DNA of 64,000 bases from the NCBI GenBank assembly GCA_022678445.1, contig JALBWU010000010.1, positions 1 through 64,000 on the forward strand, written 5' to 3'. This document shows, in pieces, positions 44,001 through 54,288 of this stretch (position 1 is the first letter of the stretch; every line of letters starts with the position of its first letter). The position numbers and the translations under genes were made by a program. The stretch is from Candidatus Aramenus sp. CH1 (lineage in GTDB: Archaea > Thermoproteota > Thermoprotei_A > Sulfolobales > Sulfolobaceae). Under the pieces are notes generated by a model. It was not told the DNA's origin. It made no database searches and saw nothing but the letters and a program-made list of their open reading frames with translations.

Positions 44001-44581
44001 AAGAACGCTCCGGAAGCGTCGTCAACTAGGGGCTCCTCGTCCCTCTCGTCCTCAAGTGGCGAAAACGTCAGAGTGGACACGATTTTCACCACTTTAAAGT
44101 ACTTGCTGACGACTTTGATCAGTTCATTCCTCGTAATGAAATGTGCCCTAGAGTAGTACTTGTGACCCCTTTTACCTAGCTCCTGGTAAAACTCCCCCCA
44201 AGGGGAATCTGCAGCCACTATGCACACGTTGACAGAGCAGGACACCCTCGCAACCTCCTTAAGCAAGGCGTCTACGTCGTTAATGAAACACACGGTAACT
44301 GAAATGAAAATACAATTTAGCGAGTTGTCCCTTATGGGCAGATGTAAAGCGTCTGCCAGTATCTTGTCCTCGTCCTCTTTTCCTTCCTTCAGCATCAGCT
44401 CTGAGATATCAAGGGATATCACCCTCCCCTTTATCGCCTCGTGAAAAATTGACGGCCCGGACCCTATGTCTAGACAGTCCTTCAGTCCTAGAGCCTCTAC
44501 CGCCTTCTTCTCCGTGTCGTATATTTTCTTGTGAGTTAAATACCACTCCCTATATTGACGCGGGTTGTTGAAAATCTCCAT
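43976..44581 (-). CDS. Class I SAM-dependent methyltransferase
   Basis: A 201-residue protein. The SAM motif I reads CLDIGSGPSIF, motif II RVISLDISELML, then ILADALHLPIRDNSLNCIFISVTVCFI (motifs III-IV). The C-terminal half carries the substrate-binding part with AADSPWGEFYQELGKRGHKYYSRAHFIT. It resembles the UbiE/Methyltransf_11 group acting on small molecules, perhaps quinones or lipids, but the substrate is unknown. It overlaps genes on both sides (25 nt with CDF, 32 nt with the Cys-rich protein), a tightly packed leftward operon. Confidence 0.85.
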   Translation of the reverse strand: MEIFNNPRQYREWYLTHKKIYDTEKKAVEALGLKDCLDIGSGPSIFHEAIKGRVISLDISELMLKEGKEDEDKILADALHLPIRDNSLNCIFISVTVCFINDVDALLKEVARVSCSVNVCIVAADSPWGEFYQELGKRGHKYYSRAHFITRNELIKVVSKYFKVVKIVSTLTFSPLEDERDEEPLVDDASGAFFCVKGIKA

Positions 44582-45047
44582 TACTCTCCTCCTTGAAAAT
44601 CGACTTTATAAGCGTTAGAGCTACGTTCCTTTTCCCCTCTATGTCTTGGAGGACTAAAATGAGCTCTTCCCTTCTCTTCCTCAAAGACGAGGACGTGTGG
44701 AGGAACTCGTTAAGCCTTGCCTCAAGGTACTCTATTTCCTTGATAATATTCCCCCTTATCTTTTCATAGTATGATAAAATCTCAAACAAGTCTATATTTG
44801 AGTGAAGCCCCTCATCCCTTAGCGAGAAATAGGGACATAAGTAACACAGGATAGGATGGGGGTTGATTTTATCTCCAGATCTCCAGATGGCTAAAACCTC
44901 TTCCTTTATAGTAATTCGTTTGCAAAACTTCCCGTCAAAATAAGCACACGAGTTCTTCTTGTTCAACCCCTCGTTGTAGGCCTCACTAAAGTTCTTAATC
45001 CTCGAGGAGAGGTAAACGTCTAATATCTTTTGCCGGAATTCCTCCAT
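44550..45047 (-). CDS. Uncharacterised protein with N-terminal Cys cluster and coiled coil
   Basis: A 165-residue protein. The N-terminal half holds CAYFDGKFC (about 34-42) and CYLC (about 68-71), four Cys that could bind a metal or Fe-S cluster; the C-terminal half is a coiled coil (EYLEARLNEFLHTSSSLRKRREELILVLQDIE). I do not recognise the family. Its stop lies 32 nt inside the methyltransferase gene, so the two are coupled. It is the first gene of the leftward operon. Confidence 0.65.
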   Translation of the reverse strand: MEEFRQKILDVYLSSRIKNFSEAYNEGLNKKNSCAYFDGKFCKRITIKEEVLAIWRSGDKINPHPILCYLCPYFSLRDEGLHSNIDLFEILSYYEKIRGNIIKEIEYLEARLNEFLHTSSSLRKRREELILVLQDIEGKRNVALTLIKSIFKEESNGDFQQPASI

Positions 45048-45308
45048 TAGATACTAGTTACTCCTCTACTCTATTAATTCTTTACTGGACGTGGACACAC
45101 TAACCATTTAGCGAAGTCTCCACATTCTCTAGCCAATAACTGAGCTCACTAAAACCGTTATGTTGTCCTCTCTTAATGCTTAATGCGCTAAAAGCTAAAA
45201 CTGTTTTGTATAAATCAAAGCGTTTACTTTTCAACATTTATTCTCCCTTTTAGAACAGTAAAAATCCTACTACACTGGTTTTTTAAGCTAGAATTCTAAG
45301 AATAACAT
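45048..45308. other. Intergenic region with divergent promoters
   Basis: No gene or RNA recognised. TTTTTTAAGC (45279-45288) is about 26 nt before the ATG of the CBS gene at 45309 and is its likely TATA box. Confidence 0.45.
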
Positions 45309-46115
45309 ATGGGAATTATTAGGGAGTCCTTGATCCTCAGGCCTTACGATTCACTGCTATACGCCATAAAGGTCATGATCATGGAGTCCGTGCCAAAGGC
45401 CATAGTGACAGACGAGAAACAAATACCTTTAGGCTACATAACCCAGAAGGACATCATAAAGTTCCTTTTTGAGAGGACAGAGAAAAGACACTTAAGCCAA
45501 GCCTTTGTTTCCGAAGTGATGAGTAAGGACTTCGTGTGCGTCAACCAGAACATAGACCCACTTGAAGCAGCGGAAGTGATGGTGGACAAGAGGCAACCGC
45601 TATTGGTTGTATGCAACGACGACGGAAAACTAGTTGGGATGATAATCAAGAGCGATCTAAGTAGTTACTACTCTGGCCAGATTAAGGGCCTTCAGAAGGT
45701 CAGCGAGTTCATGAGCTCCCCTGCTGTGACTGTTAGCCCCGACGACGACTTGTCTAGGGCGATCAAGCTGATGCTGGATAAAAACATAAGCAGGCTAATA
45801 GTAGTAGGAGAGAGAATCGAGGGAACCATAACTACCACGGACATCTTGTATATGGCCCCTGTGTTAAAGTACAAGGAGAACAGGATTGACGTAGCTGACG
45901 TGATGAGCCCCAACTTGATAGTTATAGACGAAGAAGAGGACTTAGCTAACGCCGCAAAGCTAATGGCCTCCAGGAAAATCAAGGGTATACCAGTAGTCAA
46001 AAGGGATGGTTCTCTTTCCGGGGTGGTTACCACTACCGACATAGTAAGGGCAATGCTTGACGAAAAGGTAAGGAAGTACTTGTACGAGGTAAAGATGTAC
46101 ACGTCTACTTTTTAA
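45309..46115 (+). CDS. Four-CBS-domain protein
   Basis: A 268-residue protein consisting of two Bateman pairs. Repeated units end in [36 protein letters not shown] and [12 protein letters not shown], each preceded by a P/V-rich strand such as [25 protein letters not shown] tandems bind AMP/ATP/SAM and act as energy sensors. No enzymatic or DNA-binding domain is attached. It is leaderless from the 45279 TATA box and overlaps the convergent thiamine-binding-like gene by 11 nt. Confidence 0.9.
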   Translation: MGIIRESLILRPYDSLLYAIKVMIMESVPKAIVTDEKQIPLGYITQKDIIKFLFERTEKRHLSQAFVSEVMSKDFVCVNQNIDPLEAAEVMVDKRQPLLVVCNDDGKLVGMIIKSDLSSYYSGQIKGLQKVSEFMSSPAVTVSPDDDLSRAIKLMLDKNISRLIVVGERIEGTITTTDILYMAPVLKYKENRIDVADVMSPNLIVIDEEEDLANAAKLMASRKIKGIPVVKRDGSLSGVVTTTDIVRAMLDEKVRKYLYEVKMYTSTF

Positions 46116-46407
46116 CCCCTATGACCTCTAGTTTATGGTCTATGGAGTTCTCCTTGTCCCGCCTGTCGTCTACCTTTAAGATAGTGACTATTCTCTTCAC
46201 TCCCTGTTCTGCCAAGGCGTCGTCTATTTCCTTGATGAGGTAACCTAATTGTGTTATGTCGTCTAGCTCTACGCTAGTCATTGAGGGAGCAGGGTAAAAC
46301 TTTAAGCCCCTTTTCCTCAATACCTCATATACCGTCTTTATATAAGGAGATAGGCTAGTTGATCCCGTGCCTATTGGCTCTACGCTTATGTCGACTATGT
46401 ACTTCAT
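46105..46407 (-). CDS. MTH1187/YkoF-like thiamine-binding family protein
   Basis: A 100-residue protein with a ferredoxin-like fold pattern: [58 protein letters not shown]...[16 protein letters not shown]. This is the small MTH1187/YqgV family (Thiamine_BP), some members of which bind thiamine or HMP. The ATG at 46407 is chosen over one 16 codons upstream because the family begins right before the VDISVEPIG strand. It is divergent from fur. The actual ligand is unknown. Confidence 0.85.
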   Translation of the reverse strand: MKYIVDISVEPIGTGSTSLSPYIKTVYEVLRKRGLKFYPAPSMTSVELDDITQLGYLIKEIDDALAEQGVKRIVTILKVDDRRDKENSIDHKLEVIGVKK

Positions 46408-46462
46408 AAATATTATCACTTCTAAATCGGTAAAAATGCTTTTCCCAGTTGACAATGGATAA

Positions 46463-46470
46463 TTTTAAAT
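46463..46470 (+). promoter_or_regulatory. TATA box of the Fur-family gene
   Basis: TTTTAAAT is about 26-30 nt before the ATG at 46497 and supports that start over the upstream TTG 46449 and ATG 46455. Confidence 0.5.
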
Positions 46471-46496
46471 CACTTCAAATTGATAATAACTATAGC

Positions 46497-46913
46497 ATGG
46501 AGACCGATACCATCGAACTGCTGAGAAAGAGCGGATTGAAAGTAACTCCGCAGAGGATAGCAGTACTAAGGCTCTTAAGTAAAGGAGGCCACTACAATGG
46601 TGAACAGATATACGAGGAGCTCAAGAAGACCGAGCCTAGCATTAGCTTGTCGACTGTCTACAACACGTTGGAGGCGCTAGAGAAGGCTGGAATAATAAAC
46701 TCATTTGAGGCCGGTGGGATAACGTGGTACGAAATGAGAAGAGTTCCTCACATAAACATATTCTGCGTGGACACCAACGAGATTGTAGACGCCGAGGCAA
46801 ACGTGGAAACCATTTACAGACAGCTTGAGGAGAAGGGGATAAAAGTAAAAAGCTTGAGCATTGTAGCCTACTCCGAGTGCGCTAACTTGAAAGAACGCTC
46901 AGAAGGAAGTTGA
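46497..46913 (+). CDS. Fur-family metalloregulator
   Basis: A 138-residue Fur/PerR/Zur-type repressor. The winged helix (about 5-80) has [15 protein letters not shown] and [20 protein letters not shown] with the recognition helix. The metal region reads [17 protein letters not shown]: the first Cys of the structural zinc site is kept but the second (usually CxxCG) is not, and the typical HHDH cluster is reduced. The regulated metal is therefore unclear. It is divergent from the thiamine-binding-like gene with 89 nt between. Its 3' end overlaps the convergent nucleoside hydrolase gene by 32 nt. Confidence 0.88.
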   Translation: METDTIELLRKSGLKVTPQRIAVLRLLSKGGHYNGEQIYEELKKTEPSISLSTVYNTLEALEKAGIINSFEAGGITWYEMRRVPHINIFCVDTNEIVDAEANVETIYRQLEEKGIKVKSLSIVAYSECANLKERSEGS

Positions 46914-47790
46914 CGAACTTGTCCCTGTCCCCCTTTAGGACTATTTCAGCGTTCGGTTTTCCGTTAAGTCCGTACCAGTCCACCAACATGGCTCCCCTAG
47001 CGCTTGAGCACGTCTCAACGTCGACGTGGTGACTCTCCTTCCTGAGGATCGCCGACTGATCGTAGGCCAGGAACACTGTAAACGAGTCAGTCTGCACGCT
47101 TCCCCTCTGCCCGTGGGACTTTGAGTAGTCCCTCAATGTCCTGTTTACCCTAACGAAAAACTCAGACGCCTTGGACTTGAGCCCCCCAATTTTGCCCCAC
47201 AAATCGTCGTCCACGTACGCGTATTCCTCAGTGACTTCCCAAGGGACGATCGTGATGTCAAAGCCAGCGTTGAGCACGATGCTTGCCGCCTCTGGGTCTA
47301 CCCAGAAGTTAAACTCGGCTATAGGGGTCGTGTTTCCCCTCGAAAAGGTACCTCCCATTATCCAGACCTTTTTTATCCTTTTGGCAATTGACGGGTCCTT
47401 TAAGTACGCTAAGGCCAAGTTTGTGAGGGGAGACACAGCTAAGATCTCCAGGTTGTCGTATTCCTTGGACAGCCTAATTATTGCGTCCACAGCGTGTTCC
47501 CTCTCTGGCTTTACGGACGGTTCGCCGTAGTCCCAGTCCCCCATGCCGTTCTTGCCGTGGACTTCCTCTACCGTCCTCCATTTGCCCATGATTGGCCTAC
47601 TACTACCTAGGAACACTGGCGACTTTATGTTAAAGTACTCCACTGTAAACAAGGCATTCTTAACCTCCTGCTCATAGCTTACATTACCTGCTACAATAGT
47701 TATTCCAACTAAATTAAATAGTCTGCTTGAAAGTAAAATTGCTATAGCATCGTCGCTCGCAGTATCAGAATCGATTACTGCGTTTCTCAT
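46882..47790 (-). CDS. Inosine/uridine-preferring nucleoside hydrolase
   Basis: A 302-residue IU-nucleoside hydrolase. The N-terminal Ca2+-binding cluster is [12 protein letters not shown] (usually DxDxxxDD), followed by [45 protein letters not shown] and a later [11 protein letters not shown] segment with a metal ligand. It splits ribonucleosides into base and ribose for salvage. No signal peptide, so it is cytoplasmic. It is convergent with fur, and divergent from the SMC-like ATPase gene. Confidence 0.92.
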   Translation of the reverse strand: MRNAVIDSDTASDDAIAILLSSRLFNLVGITIVAGNVSYEQEVKNALFTVEYFNIKSPVFLGSSRPIMGKWRTVEEVHGKNGMGDWDYGEPSVKPEREHAVDAIIRLSKEYDNLEILAVSPLTNLALAYLKDPSIAKRIKKVWIMGGTFSRGNTTPIAEFNFWVDPEAASIVLNAGFDITIVPWEVTEEYAYVDDDLWGKIGGLKSKASEFFVRVNRTLRDYSKSHGQRGSVQTDSFTVFLAYDQSAILRKESHHVDVETCSSARGAMLVDWYGLNGKPNAEIVLKGDRDKFVNFLLSVLSS

Positions 47791-47926
47791 ATGATAGGTA
47801 AACGGAGTAAGGAATATTTATGTTTAGGACTATTACACAAGCACAAGCTCATGGCATCTTATTATCTTTAATACTACAATAATTTATAAAATTTGTAGTG
47901 AAGAGTACGATGTGCCGGATGAAAAG

Positions 47927-47935
47927 TTTTTTAAC
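47927..47935 (+). promoter_or_regulatory. TATA box of the zinc-hook ATPase gene
   Basis: TTTTTTAAC is about 26 nt before the ATG at 47958, supporting that start rather than the ATG codons further upstream. Confidence 0.5.
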
Positions 47936-47957
47936 TTATAAGTTGAAAGCTTACTTG

Positions 47958-49706
47958 ATGAAGTTAAGAGTATCGAATATAGGAGGTATAACGTCTCCGC
48001 TCGAGTTAGAGATATCAAAGGGAGTGACCGTCTACAAGGCGCCTAACGCCTACGGTAAGACCTCAATAGCTAAGGCTTTAATATCGCTTTTAACGCAAGA
48101 AATAAAGCCCGACGACTTACTTAACGTCTTCTCCAACAGCGGATACGTAGAGCTAGAGCACGAGGGAAGACTCTACTACAGGAGAATTACTAGGCGCAAG
48201 AACAGGATCTACGAAAGCGCCAGGTTGCTGATGGACGACAATAGGGTGCTTCTACTATCTTACTTCTCCCCAGATAACGCTCTGTTGAACCAGATCCTTG
48301 GTGGACAGGATAACGTAGAGTGGTTCATCTCCACTACCTCAAAGATAGACGAAATAAGGAAAAAGAAGGACGAGGTAGAGGCAAAACTAGCGTCGCTTCA
48401 AAAGGAAAGGGAAGAACTAAACGACAAGTACAAGCAGGCCCTGGATCTAAGGGCGAAGATAAGGAGCGTGGAGGAGGAGATAGCCAAGTTAGAGAAGGAG
48501 AAGGAGAGCGATAAGCTACTAAACAGGACAACTCACGCAGTAGCAACCACGTGGCAGAACAGGCTCAACGAAATAGTGGAAAAGATAAACGCTAAGAAGA
48601 GCGAACTAAACGAACTACAGAGGAGGCTGACGAGACTAGAACTAGAGATACAGCAAAAGGAAAGCATGATTAAGCCCGAGGTAATAAATTACTTCCAGTC
48701 CCAAATATCGCAGATAGACTCTGAACTGCAGAAGAAGAGCTCGCTTAGGAATGAAACGGAGATTGAGATAAGACTACTGGAGAGGGTACTTGACGAGATC
48801 AAGGAATCTGAGAAGAAGCACTTGTCCTTTTGCTACGTCTGCGGAAGCCACGTGGATCCAGAAACGTGGAGGGTCAGAATAGACGTAATAGCCAAGGAGC
48901 TCAAGGAGAAGATGTCCACGTTTGAGGGAATTAGGAAGGAGACAGAGGAACTGCTGAGACGGAAAGAAGAGCTTTCCAGAAAGATAAAGGACATAGAGAA
49001 CCTTCAAAACGAGGTAGCCAGGCTAAAGAAGTCCAGGGAGGACCTGCTCTCAAAGATCGAGGCTGTCAAGTCGCAGATAGAGAACTACGAGAGGCAAAAG
49101 AGGGAGATGGAGGAGAAATTCAACAAGGGAAGTGAGACGTTGAGGGTGGTGGAGCTGGAGGACGACCCTGCTAAGAGAATTAAGGACTTGCAGAGGACGA
49201 AGAGCCAGCTGGAGTACGAACTATCACTATCGGGAGTCCCAAGCGCTCTCCTAGAAAAACTGGAAGAGAAGGACAAGGAAATCCAGGAACTGCAGAAGGT
49301 GGCTGAGGATCTAAAGAAGGAGTACATAAGAAGGTTAACAGCAGTTAAGGAGGAGTTCGTCAGGACAGCTAATTCCTTGCTAAGACAGCTAGAATTCAAC
49401 CTAGAAGCTGAAATAAACGACAACTACCAGTTGGTTGTGAGGAGGAATGGGACCGTGATGGACCTCAAGAAGCTCTCGTCATCGGAGAGGACGTCCTTAG
49501 CGTTGATCCTAGTACTTACCGCGCTTAAGGCCTTCTTCAAGACCCCGTACTTCATCGTAGACGAGTCGTTCATGACCTTCGACCAGAAAAGGTTTGACGC
49601 TCTCGTAAAATACTTGGCTAACGTTACGGACTACGTAATAGTGACAAAGAGCGATGAAAACTTGCAGATAGCTAAGGAGACCATGGAACCTCAAGTTTCT
49701 TCATAA
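47958..49706 (+). CDS. Rad50/SMC-like ATPase with zinc hook (coalescin ClsN-like candidate)
   Basis: A 582-residue SMC-family protein. The Walker A is unusual, [10 protein letters not shown] (about 29-38); long coiled coils flank a zinc hook CYVC at residues 292-295, exactly mid-protein; the ABC signature is degenerate, [11 protein letters not shown], and Walker B reads [12 protein letters not shown]. It is shorter than Rad50 and has no Mre11 partner beside it. Size, hook and odd signature fit the archaeal SMC-related proteins that include Sulfolobus coalescin, which organises chromosome compartments; that assignment is an inference. It stands alone, leaderless. Confidence 0.75.
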   Translation: MKLRVSNIGGITSPLELEISKGVTVYKAPNAYGKTSIAKALISLLTQEIKPDDLLNVFSNSGYVELEHEGRLYYRRITRRKNRIYESARLLMDDNRVLLLSYFSPDNALLNQILGGQDNVEWFISTTSKIDEIRKKKDEVEAKLASLQKEREELNDKYKQALDLRAKIRSVEEEIAKLEKEKESDKLLNRTTHAVATTWQNRLNEIVEKINAKKSELNELQRRLTRLELEIQQKESMIKPEVINYFQSQISQIDSELQKKSSLRNETEIEIRLLERVLDEIKESEKKHLSFCYVCGSHVDPETWRVRIDVIAKELKEKMSTFEGIRKETEELLRRKEELSRKIKDIENLQNEVARLKKSREDLLSKIEAVKSQIENYERQKREMEEKFNKGSETLRVVELEDDPAKRIKDLQRTKSQLEYELSLSGVPSALLEKLEEKDKEIQELQKVAEDLKKEYIRRLTAVKEEFVRTANSLLRQLEFNLEAEINDNYQLVVRRNGTVMDLKKLSSSERTSLALILVLTALKAFFKTPYFIVDESFMTFDQKRFDALVKYLANVTDYVIVTKSDENLQIAKETMEPQVSS

Positions 49707-49998
49707 GTATCTTGTTTAGGTCAGTGTTTATTGCGTCCATCACCTGCGGTGGAACATTAGATATGGGCGTAAACCAGCCCACTGCAGTGGTCATACCGAG
49801 TTCTTCCGCCTTTGCCTTTAGCCATAAGGCAACCGCAAGACCTGCTAAAGTTGGCTTAAATATTACAATTGATGGGCCTATGGAGGAACTGGAGATTTTG
49901 AGGGCATGCTTGGATATGGTTTTCCACCTAGTCTTAGTTATTATTCTAACAAGTTCTTTTGCCCTATCTTTTTCGCCTACTGCGTAAAATATTATCAT
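49672..49998 (-). CDS. Small uncharacterised protein
   Basis: About 108 residues from the ATG at 49998: [29 protein letters not shown]..., then [36 protein letters not shown]. It looks like a compact alpha/beta protein with no known motif. A TATA box TTTTTAAAGG on the minus strand (50018-50027) is about 26 nt upstream, just past the stop of the neighbouring CBS gene, so it has its own promoter. Its 3' end overlaps the convergent SMC-like gene by 35 nt. Confidence 0.6.
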   Translation of the reverse strand: MIIFYAVGEKDRAKELVRIITKTRWKTISKHALKISSSSIGPSIVIFKPTLAGLAVALWLKAKAEELGMTTAVGWFTPISNVPPQVMDAINTDLNKILMKKLEVPWSP

Positions 49999-50032
49999 AA
50001 TAAGAAAACAGTGGTAACCTTTAAAAATTTTT

Positions 50033-50530
50033 TCAACCGGAACCGGTTCCGCAACCACAATACCCGTATTCGTCTATCTCGATACCGCATACGGGACACA
50101 CTACCCCGGTGCCCTTTACCTCAGTCCACTCCTTGCCGAACTGCAGGAAATGAGGATCTAGGACTCCCTTGACCAGATCCCTTATCGACACTATTCCACT
50201 CAGTTTACCTGTCTTTTTGTCTATAATTGGGAGGTGCCTAAAGCCGTTCTCTAGCATTATATTTAAAGCGTCCGCAACAGGAGTGTCGTCAGTGACGCCT
50301 TTCACGTCCTTAGTCATGTACTCTGAGACCTTCGCGTCGCACTTACTGTCGGCGAACGCCCTAACTATATCCCTCTCAGTTATAATGCCCACTACAGTGT
50401 CGTTGGCGTCTATTACGAGCAGAGAGCCGAGGTTGTGTTTTTTCATTTCCTGTGCAGCAGTCAAGACGCTATCGTCGGCCTTAATCACGTGGACTCTCTT
50501 CGTACTAACTTGAGAAACAGTGACCGCCAT
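50033..50530 (-). CDS. CBS-domain protein with C-terminal zinc ribbon
   Basis: A protein of about 165 residues: one Bateman pair ([22 protein letters not shown]...[12 protein letters not shown], then [22 protein letters not shown]...[12 protein letters not shown]) followed by a short tail [21 protein letters not shown] with four Cys that looks like a rubredoxin-type knuckle. The ATG at 50530 starts [15 protein letters not shown]. The zinc knuckle may mediate binding to a partner regulated by nucleotides. It lies downstream of a metallophosphoesterase gene, so both may be one unit. Confidence 0.85.
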   Translation of the reverse strand: MAVTVSQVSTKRVHVIKADDSVLTAAQEMKKHNLGSLLVIDANDTVVGIITERDIVRAFADSKCDAKVSEYMTKDVKGVTDDTPVADALNIMLENGFRHLPIIDKKTGKLSGIVSIRDLVKGVLDPHFLQFGKEWTEVKGTGVVCPVCGIEIDEYGYCGCGTGSG

Positions 50531-50563
50531 ATGATAAGTTACCGTTCTATCGCTTAAAAACAT

Positions 50564-51538
50564 TTACCCTATGATGAACTGGTAAGCCTTAACCTTCTTT
50601 CCCTCTAGCACTACGTAAACAGCGTGGAGAATTCCCTCACCGTACTCGCTACCAGGGTTTATTACAAGGGTTTTCTCGACCTTATCGAATCCCCTGGACT
50701 CGTGTATGTGGCCGTGAAGCCCTAGAAGGGGTTGGTACTCCTCTTCAACCTTCCTCACGGAAGTGGAACCTACGTGGGTCATAACTATTTCCCCTCCCCT
50801 AACTACTGGCCTTAGATCGTTATCTAAGAGGGGTGCGTTGTCTATGTTCGTGTTGTACGGTGGAGCGTGGAAGTTGAATATGGCCATCTCTGCGTCGCTT
50901 ACCTTCTCCGCTTCCTCCTTTAACTTTACGTAAAGCTTGTCCTCTTCCATTTCCCTAGGCGTGTGCCAAGGCGTGGGGTTTACGTACCCGAAGGACACCA
51001 TTTCGTACTTCCCTATCTGAATTACCCTACCCTCAGTTTTCACGAACTTGTCGCTCTCTGAGAGCACGTCAAACATGTACTCTGGGTCGTCGTTGCCAAG
51101 GTTGTAGTACACAGGAACGTTAAAGTCGGAGAGCTTCTCCTCCGCTATTTTCATCCAGTTCCTTAGAACGTCGGATATCGCGTTTTTGAAAGCTTCGTCC
51201 AGTTTCCTCTTGTCCTCTTTCATCAATTCAACCTCTTTCCTGTCGGTTATGACGTAGTAATTGCCCGAGTTTCTTATCTCGGCAATGACCTGCTGTAGCC
51301 CCTCTTTCCCCACTACTTTTCCATCAACTTCGTATTTTCCTTCGCCCAAGTCTACGATAGGGTACAGCGCCTTGCCCGCGAGGTCTCCACCGATTACGAG
51401 GGCGTCTACTTTATACATCTTCCCGGCGTTAAGGAATTTCTTGAAAACGATGTCGGAGCCGTGAACGTCGGAAGTGAACAACAGCTTTACTGTGCCGGCA
51501 GAAGACTGGGAATTGTTCTTCCTTCCAAATAGCCCCAT
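50564..51538 (-). CDS. Calcineurin-like metallophosphoesterase
   Basis: A 324-residue phosphoesterase. Motifs in order: [11 protein letters not shown] (I, Asp and His), VIGGDLAGK (II), [11 protein letters not shown] (III; Asp replaces the usual His-Glu), [14 protein letters not shown] (IV) and [13 protein letters not shown] (V). This is an archaeal metallophosphoesterase of unknown substrate. The first 15 residues ([12 protein letters not shown]) are a low-complexity lead. It is divergent from the histidine phosphatase gene with 73 nt between them. Confidence 0.88.
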   Translation of the reverse strand: MGLFGRKNNSQSSAGTVKLLFTSDVHGSDIVFKKFLNAGKMYKVDALVIGGDLAGKALYPIVDLGEGKYEVDGKVVGKEGLQQVIAEIRNSGNYYVITDRKEVELMKEDKRKLDEAFKNAISDVLRNWMKIAEEKLSDFNVPVYYNLGNDDPEYMFDVLSESDKFVKTEGRVIQIGKYEMVSFGYVNPTPWHTPREMEEDKLYVKLKEEAEKVSDAEMAIFNFHAPPYNTNIDNAPLLDNDLRPVVRGGEIVMTHVGSTSVRKVEEEYQPLLGLHGHIHESRGFDKVEKTLVINPGSEYGEGILHAVYVVLEGKKVKAYQFIIG

Positions 51539-51611
51539 ACAGCTAATACCTATATCGAGTAATTAAAAAATTTAATTTACCACCGAAAACCGTAATTAGT
51601 GCAACATAAAA

Positions 51612-52247
51612 ATGGTGGTAGTGGTATTTGTTAGACACGGTCAGAGCGAGTCCAACGTTAACAAGGTATTGTCACACGACGTGCACTCGTACCCTTTAAC
51701 CGAAGAAGGAAAGGAGCAGAGTAAGAGAACTGCAAAGGAACTAAAGAAACTTAAGGTGGGCAAGATCTTCACGAGTCCTGTCCTAAGGGCCTACCAGACT
51801 GCCACTATAATAGGCAACGAGCTTGGCTTGATCCCCATAATAGACGACAGACTTAAGGAAAGACATTTGGGAGACCTAAATAACAAGAGGTTTGACCCTA
51901 ACAGCCACTGGAAGCTCAAGCTGATTAGGGGAGAGATAGAGGTTAAGGACCTAGAGCCGTGGGAGTCAATGAAAAGGAGGATGACGGACTTCTTGAATTC
52001 GGTGCCAGAGTCCGACTCGGTAGTTGTAGCAGTTAGCCATTACGACCCTATACGGGCTCTAATAGGGCACATCCTAGACCTAGACGACATCTCAGCCTAC
52101 GGGATCTCTTTACTCAACGCCAGCATGACAGTAATAGAACACGAGAGGGAGAAAGGTAGGTTCTACATACACTCAATAGGTTCTCCAGTAATATCTTCTA
52201 CACTGTTATCTAAACTCAACAGATATATTATAAGTACTAATATATGA
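51612..52247 (+). CDS. Histidine phosphatase (phosphoglycerate mutase-like) family protein
   Basis: A 211-residue branch-1 histidine phosphatase. The catalytic RHG is in [10 protein letters not shown] (about 7-14), with [21 protein letters not shown] (Glu) and [12 protein letters not shown] carrying the second catalytic His. It could be a cofactor-dependent phosphoglycerate mutase or a small-molecule phosphatase; the length and sequence fit the archaeal broad phosphatase group. Its 3' end overlaps the convergent D-aminoacyl-tRNA deacylase gene by 42 nt. Confidence 0.88.
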   Translation: MVVVVFVRHGQSESNVNKVLSHDVHSYPLTEEGKEQSKRTAKELKKLKVGKIFTSPVLRAYQTATIIGNELGLIPIIDDRLKERHLGDLNNKRFDPNSHWKLKLIRGEIEVKDLEPWESMKRRMTDFLNSVPESDSVVVAVSHYDPIRALIGHILDLDDISAYGISLLNASMTVIEHEREKGRFYIHSIGSPVISSTLLSKLNRYIISTNI

Positions 52248-52913
52248 TAGTATTTTTTGACGTAGATCTCTGTTTATACTATCGAAAATAATAGTATCAA
52301 TTCTATCAATTGACTTTTCTATAGCTTGTAAAATAATGTTCGAGTCTATTTCTGTTAAATAGTGTTTAGAGATAATATGTGATATACAACTACTTTTTGC
52401 TAGATTGCTAAAGAGCCTGGAGTAGTGGGGTCCCCCAAGGCCTAACACCACCTTGTCGCAGGTCACTTTCTCGTAATTTTCCACTCCCCTTAGCACAGCC
52501 TCTGCCAGCTTCCTGACGAGTTCTTGGTTAGTCCAGTAGCTGACGTCACTCCCTATCTCCGCGAAGACTACTGGCTTATCTAACGTTGGTCCGTGGTGAG
52601 TAGCCTCTATCACCTTGTCTATTGGGATGTCAATTTTCAGTAACTCCCTGTATATGGAAGTGAGTAGCCTTGGAAAGGCGACGCCCAAGGTCCTTGGCTT
52701 ACCCCCCATGGCCTTGTCAGAGGAGTTTCCGGGGAAGTGGACGGTTAGAGAAGGAATCCCGGCTGAGCTCTCGTGCCTGCTCAGGATAACAATCGCGTCC
52801 GCCCTGTCGTAGGTGAAATCGGTCACGTCTTCCCCTACAGAGTCGAAGCCAAATAGCTTCTTCGCGGTTTGCCCTACCGGGTCCTTTTCAGAGACTATGA
52901 CCTTGATGTTCAT
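52206..52913 (-). CDS. dtdA: D-aminoacyl-tRNA deacylase, archaeal type DTD2
   Basis: A 235-residue protein of the archaeal/plant DTD2 family: [44 protein letters not shown], and [14 protein letters not shown] with conserved His residues. It removes D-amino acids (and related adducts) mis-loaded onto tRNA. The start overlaps the stop of the upstream FAD oxidoreductase gene by 4 nt, so they share a transcript. The pairing with a DAO-type oxidase that could oxidise D-amino acids is suggestive, but the oxidase substrate is not known. Confidence 0.93.
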   Translation of the reverse strand: MNIKVIVSEKDPVGQTAKKLFGFDSVGEDVTDFTYDRADAIVILSRHESSAGIPSLTVHFPGNSSDKAMGGKPRTLGVAFPRLLTSIYRELLKIDIPIDKVIEATHHGPTLDKPVVFAEIGSDVSYWTNQELVRKLAEAVLRGVENYEKVTCDKVVLGLGGPHYSRLFSNLAKSSCISHIISKHYLTEIDSNIILQAIEKSIDRIDTIIFDSINRDLRQKILSYISTYNISVEFR

Positions 52914-53800
52914 AGCTGAGACCTAGCCCTCTCGACCAAGACTGGGGCCAGAGCAAAGCCAAATCTATACCCCGTTATAAGCAAGGCGTTCTCTGCCACC
53001 TTTCTCACTATGGGTCTGCCGTCCTGCGACGCTGTCCTAAAGCCCACCCTTATGGAGATATCGTGGGTGTCTATGCTTAAGACCTCAGATAACGTCCTCA
53101 AAGTTCTGTTCACCTCCTCGTAGTTCACTTCCTTTGAGGTGTCTTTTACGGAATCTCCGTTCAAGTATAAATACCTTCCCTCCACCGCTATCCTATCCTT
53201 GTAGATTAAGATGCCTCTTAGGCCAGCTTTTCGGGTGGTTATCAAGTGGCCTTTATACAGCTGGAGAGGGATCTCTGGAAACAGGGTGCTGGTCTTGAAC
53301 CCCGTGGTGAACGCGAAGTTGCTCGCCCTTATCTCGCCCTTGCTAGTCAACACGGAGTCGACTCTATTCCCCTTTCTGACTACCTCCACTACCTCAGCCT
53401 TCACCACGTTGAGGTTCTCCCTTAGTTTCATCAGCAAATCTTCCCCCTCCACAAATAGGCCATTGTCAAAGTACTCAGCCTCGTCGAGGTCTATTGAGGG
53501 CTCCAAGGCTCTTATGTCTTCCCTACTGATCTTCTTCCCGTTCAGACCCTTTTCAGACTTTCTTATTATGTGAACCCTCCTGAAAGGCACTCCCAGTTTC
53601 TTGCACAGTTCCTCGTATGCCCTTACCACTGATAGACAGTCATCGTAGAGCTCTCCGCACAATGGTGGCATTATGCTCCATAAACTGGCCTTAGAGTTTT
53701 TGGAGTCGCTATCGTCAATGACAACTACTTTCTCGTGCTGAAACCTATTTGCCAGCAATAGCCCAGTTACTCCCCCTCCTATGACTGCTAGGTCATACAT
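52910..53800 (-). CDS. FAD-dependent oxidoreductase, DAO family (short)
   Basis: A 296-residue flavoprotein with VIGGGVTGLLLANRF, SLWSIMPPLCGELYDD (FAD region), NFAFTTGF and the closing VGFRTASQDGRPIVR...LLITGYRFGFALAPVLVER. It is shorter than most DAO oxidases (about 360) but has both FAD and substrate portions. It is translationally coupled to the D-aminoacyl-tRNA deacylase downstream. The electron donor and acceptor are unknown. Confidence 0.83.
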   Translation of the reverse strand: MYDLAVIGGGVTGLLLANRFQHEKVVVIDDSDSKNSKASLWSIMPPLCGELYDDCLSVVRAYEELCKKLGVPFRRVHIIRKSEKGLNGKKISREDIRALEPSIDLDEAEYFDNGLFVEGEDLLMKLRENLNVVKAEVVEVVRKGNRVDSVLTSKGEIRASNFAFTTGFKTSTLFPEIPLQLYKGHLITTRKAGLRGILIYKDRIAVEGRYLYLNGDSVKDTSKEVNYEEVNRTLRTLSEVLSIDTHDISIRVGFRTASQDGRPIVRKVAENALLITGYRFGFALAPVLVERARSQL

Positions 53801-53861
53801 GTGGTATTAATTAATTTAACCGAATATAAACTTTTTAAACTAGAGATGAGAGTGATTGTGT

Positions 53862-54281
53862 ATGAGCTCGGACTACGACTCTGAACTTGAAAAGCTCCTA
53901 AACAAAAAGCTTAAACAGCTCATCAACGAAAATAAGCGTATGCAAGAAAAACACGAAGAAAAGGAACTAGTTGCTCACCTCACTTCAGAGACATTCGACG
54001 ATTTCATAAGATCGCACAAGGTAGCTATAGTCGACTTCTGGGCAGAGTGGTGCGCCCCATGTATAATCTTGGCGCCAATAATCGAAGAGCTAGCCAGGGA
54101 CTACCCACAAGTGGGCTTTGGGAAGCTCAACTCTGACGAGAACCCAGACATAGCATCTAGGTATGGCGTGATGAGCCTGCCTACCGTGATATTCTTCAAG
54201 GACGGTGAACCAGTGGACGAAGTCCTAGGGGCAGTCCCCAGGGAAGAGCTAGAGGTAAGGCTTAAACAGCTGATAAAGTGA
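53862..54281 (+). CDS. Thioredoxin with N-terminal helical extension
   Basis: A 139-residue protein. A charged helical lead (SELEKLLNKKLKQLINENKRMQEKHEEKE, about residues 8-37) precedes a thioredoxin domain with VDFWAEWCAPCIILAP (active Cys pair) and the cis-Pro loop SLPTVIFF. It reduces protein disulfides; the extension could anchor or dimerise it. The ATG at 53862 is preferred over TTG at 53856. CTTTTTAAAC about 30 nt upstream serves as TATA box. The next gene follows after 7 nt. Confidence 0.92.
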   Translation: MSSDYDSELEKLLNKKLKQLINENKRMQEKHEEKELVAHLTSETFDDFIRSHKVAIVDFWAEWCAPCIILAPIIEELARDYPQVGFGKLNSDENPDIASRYGVMSLPTVIFFKDGEPVDEVLGAVPREELEVRLKQLIK

Positions 54282-54288
54282 TAGAGAG

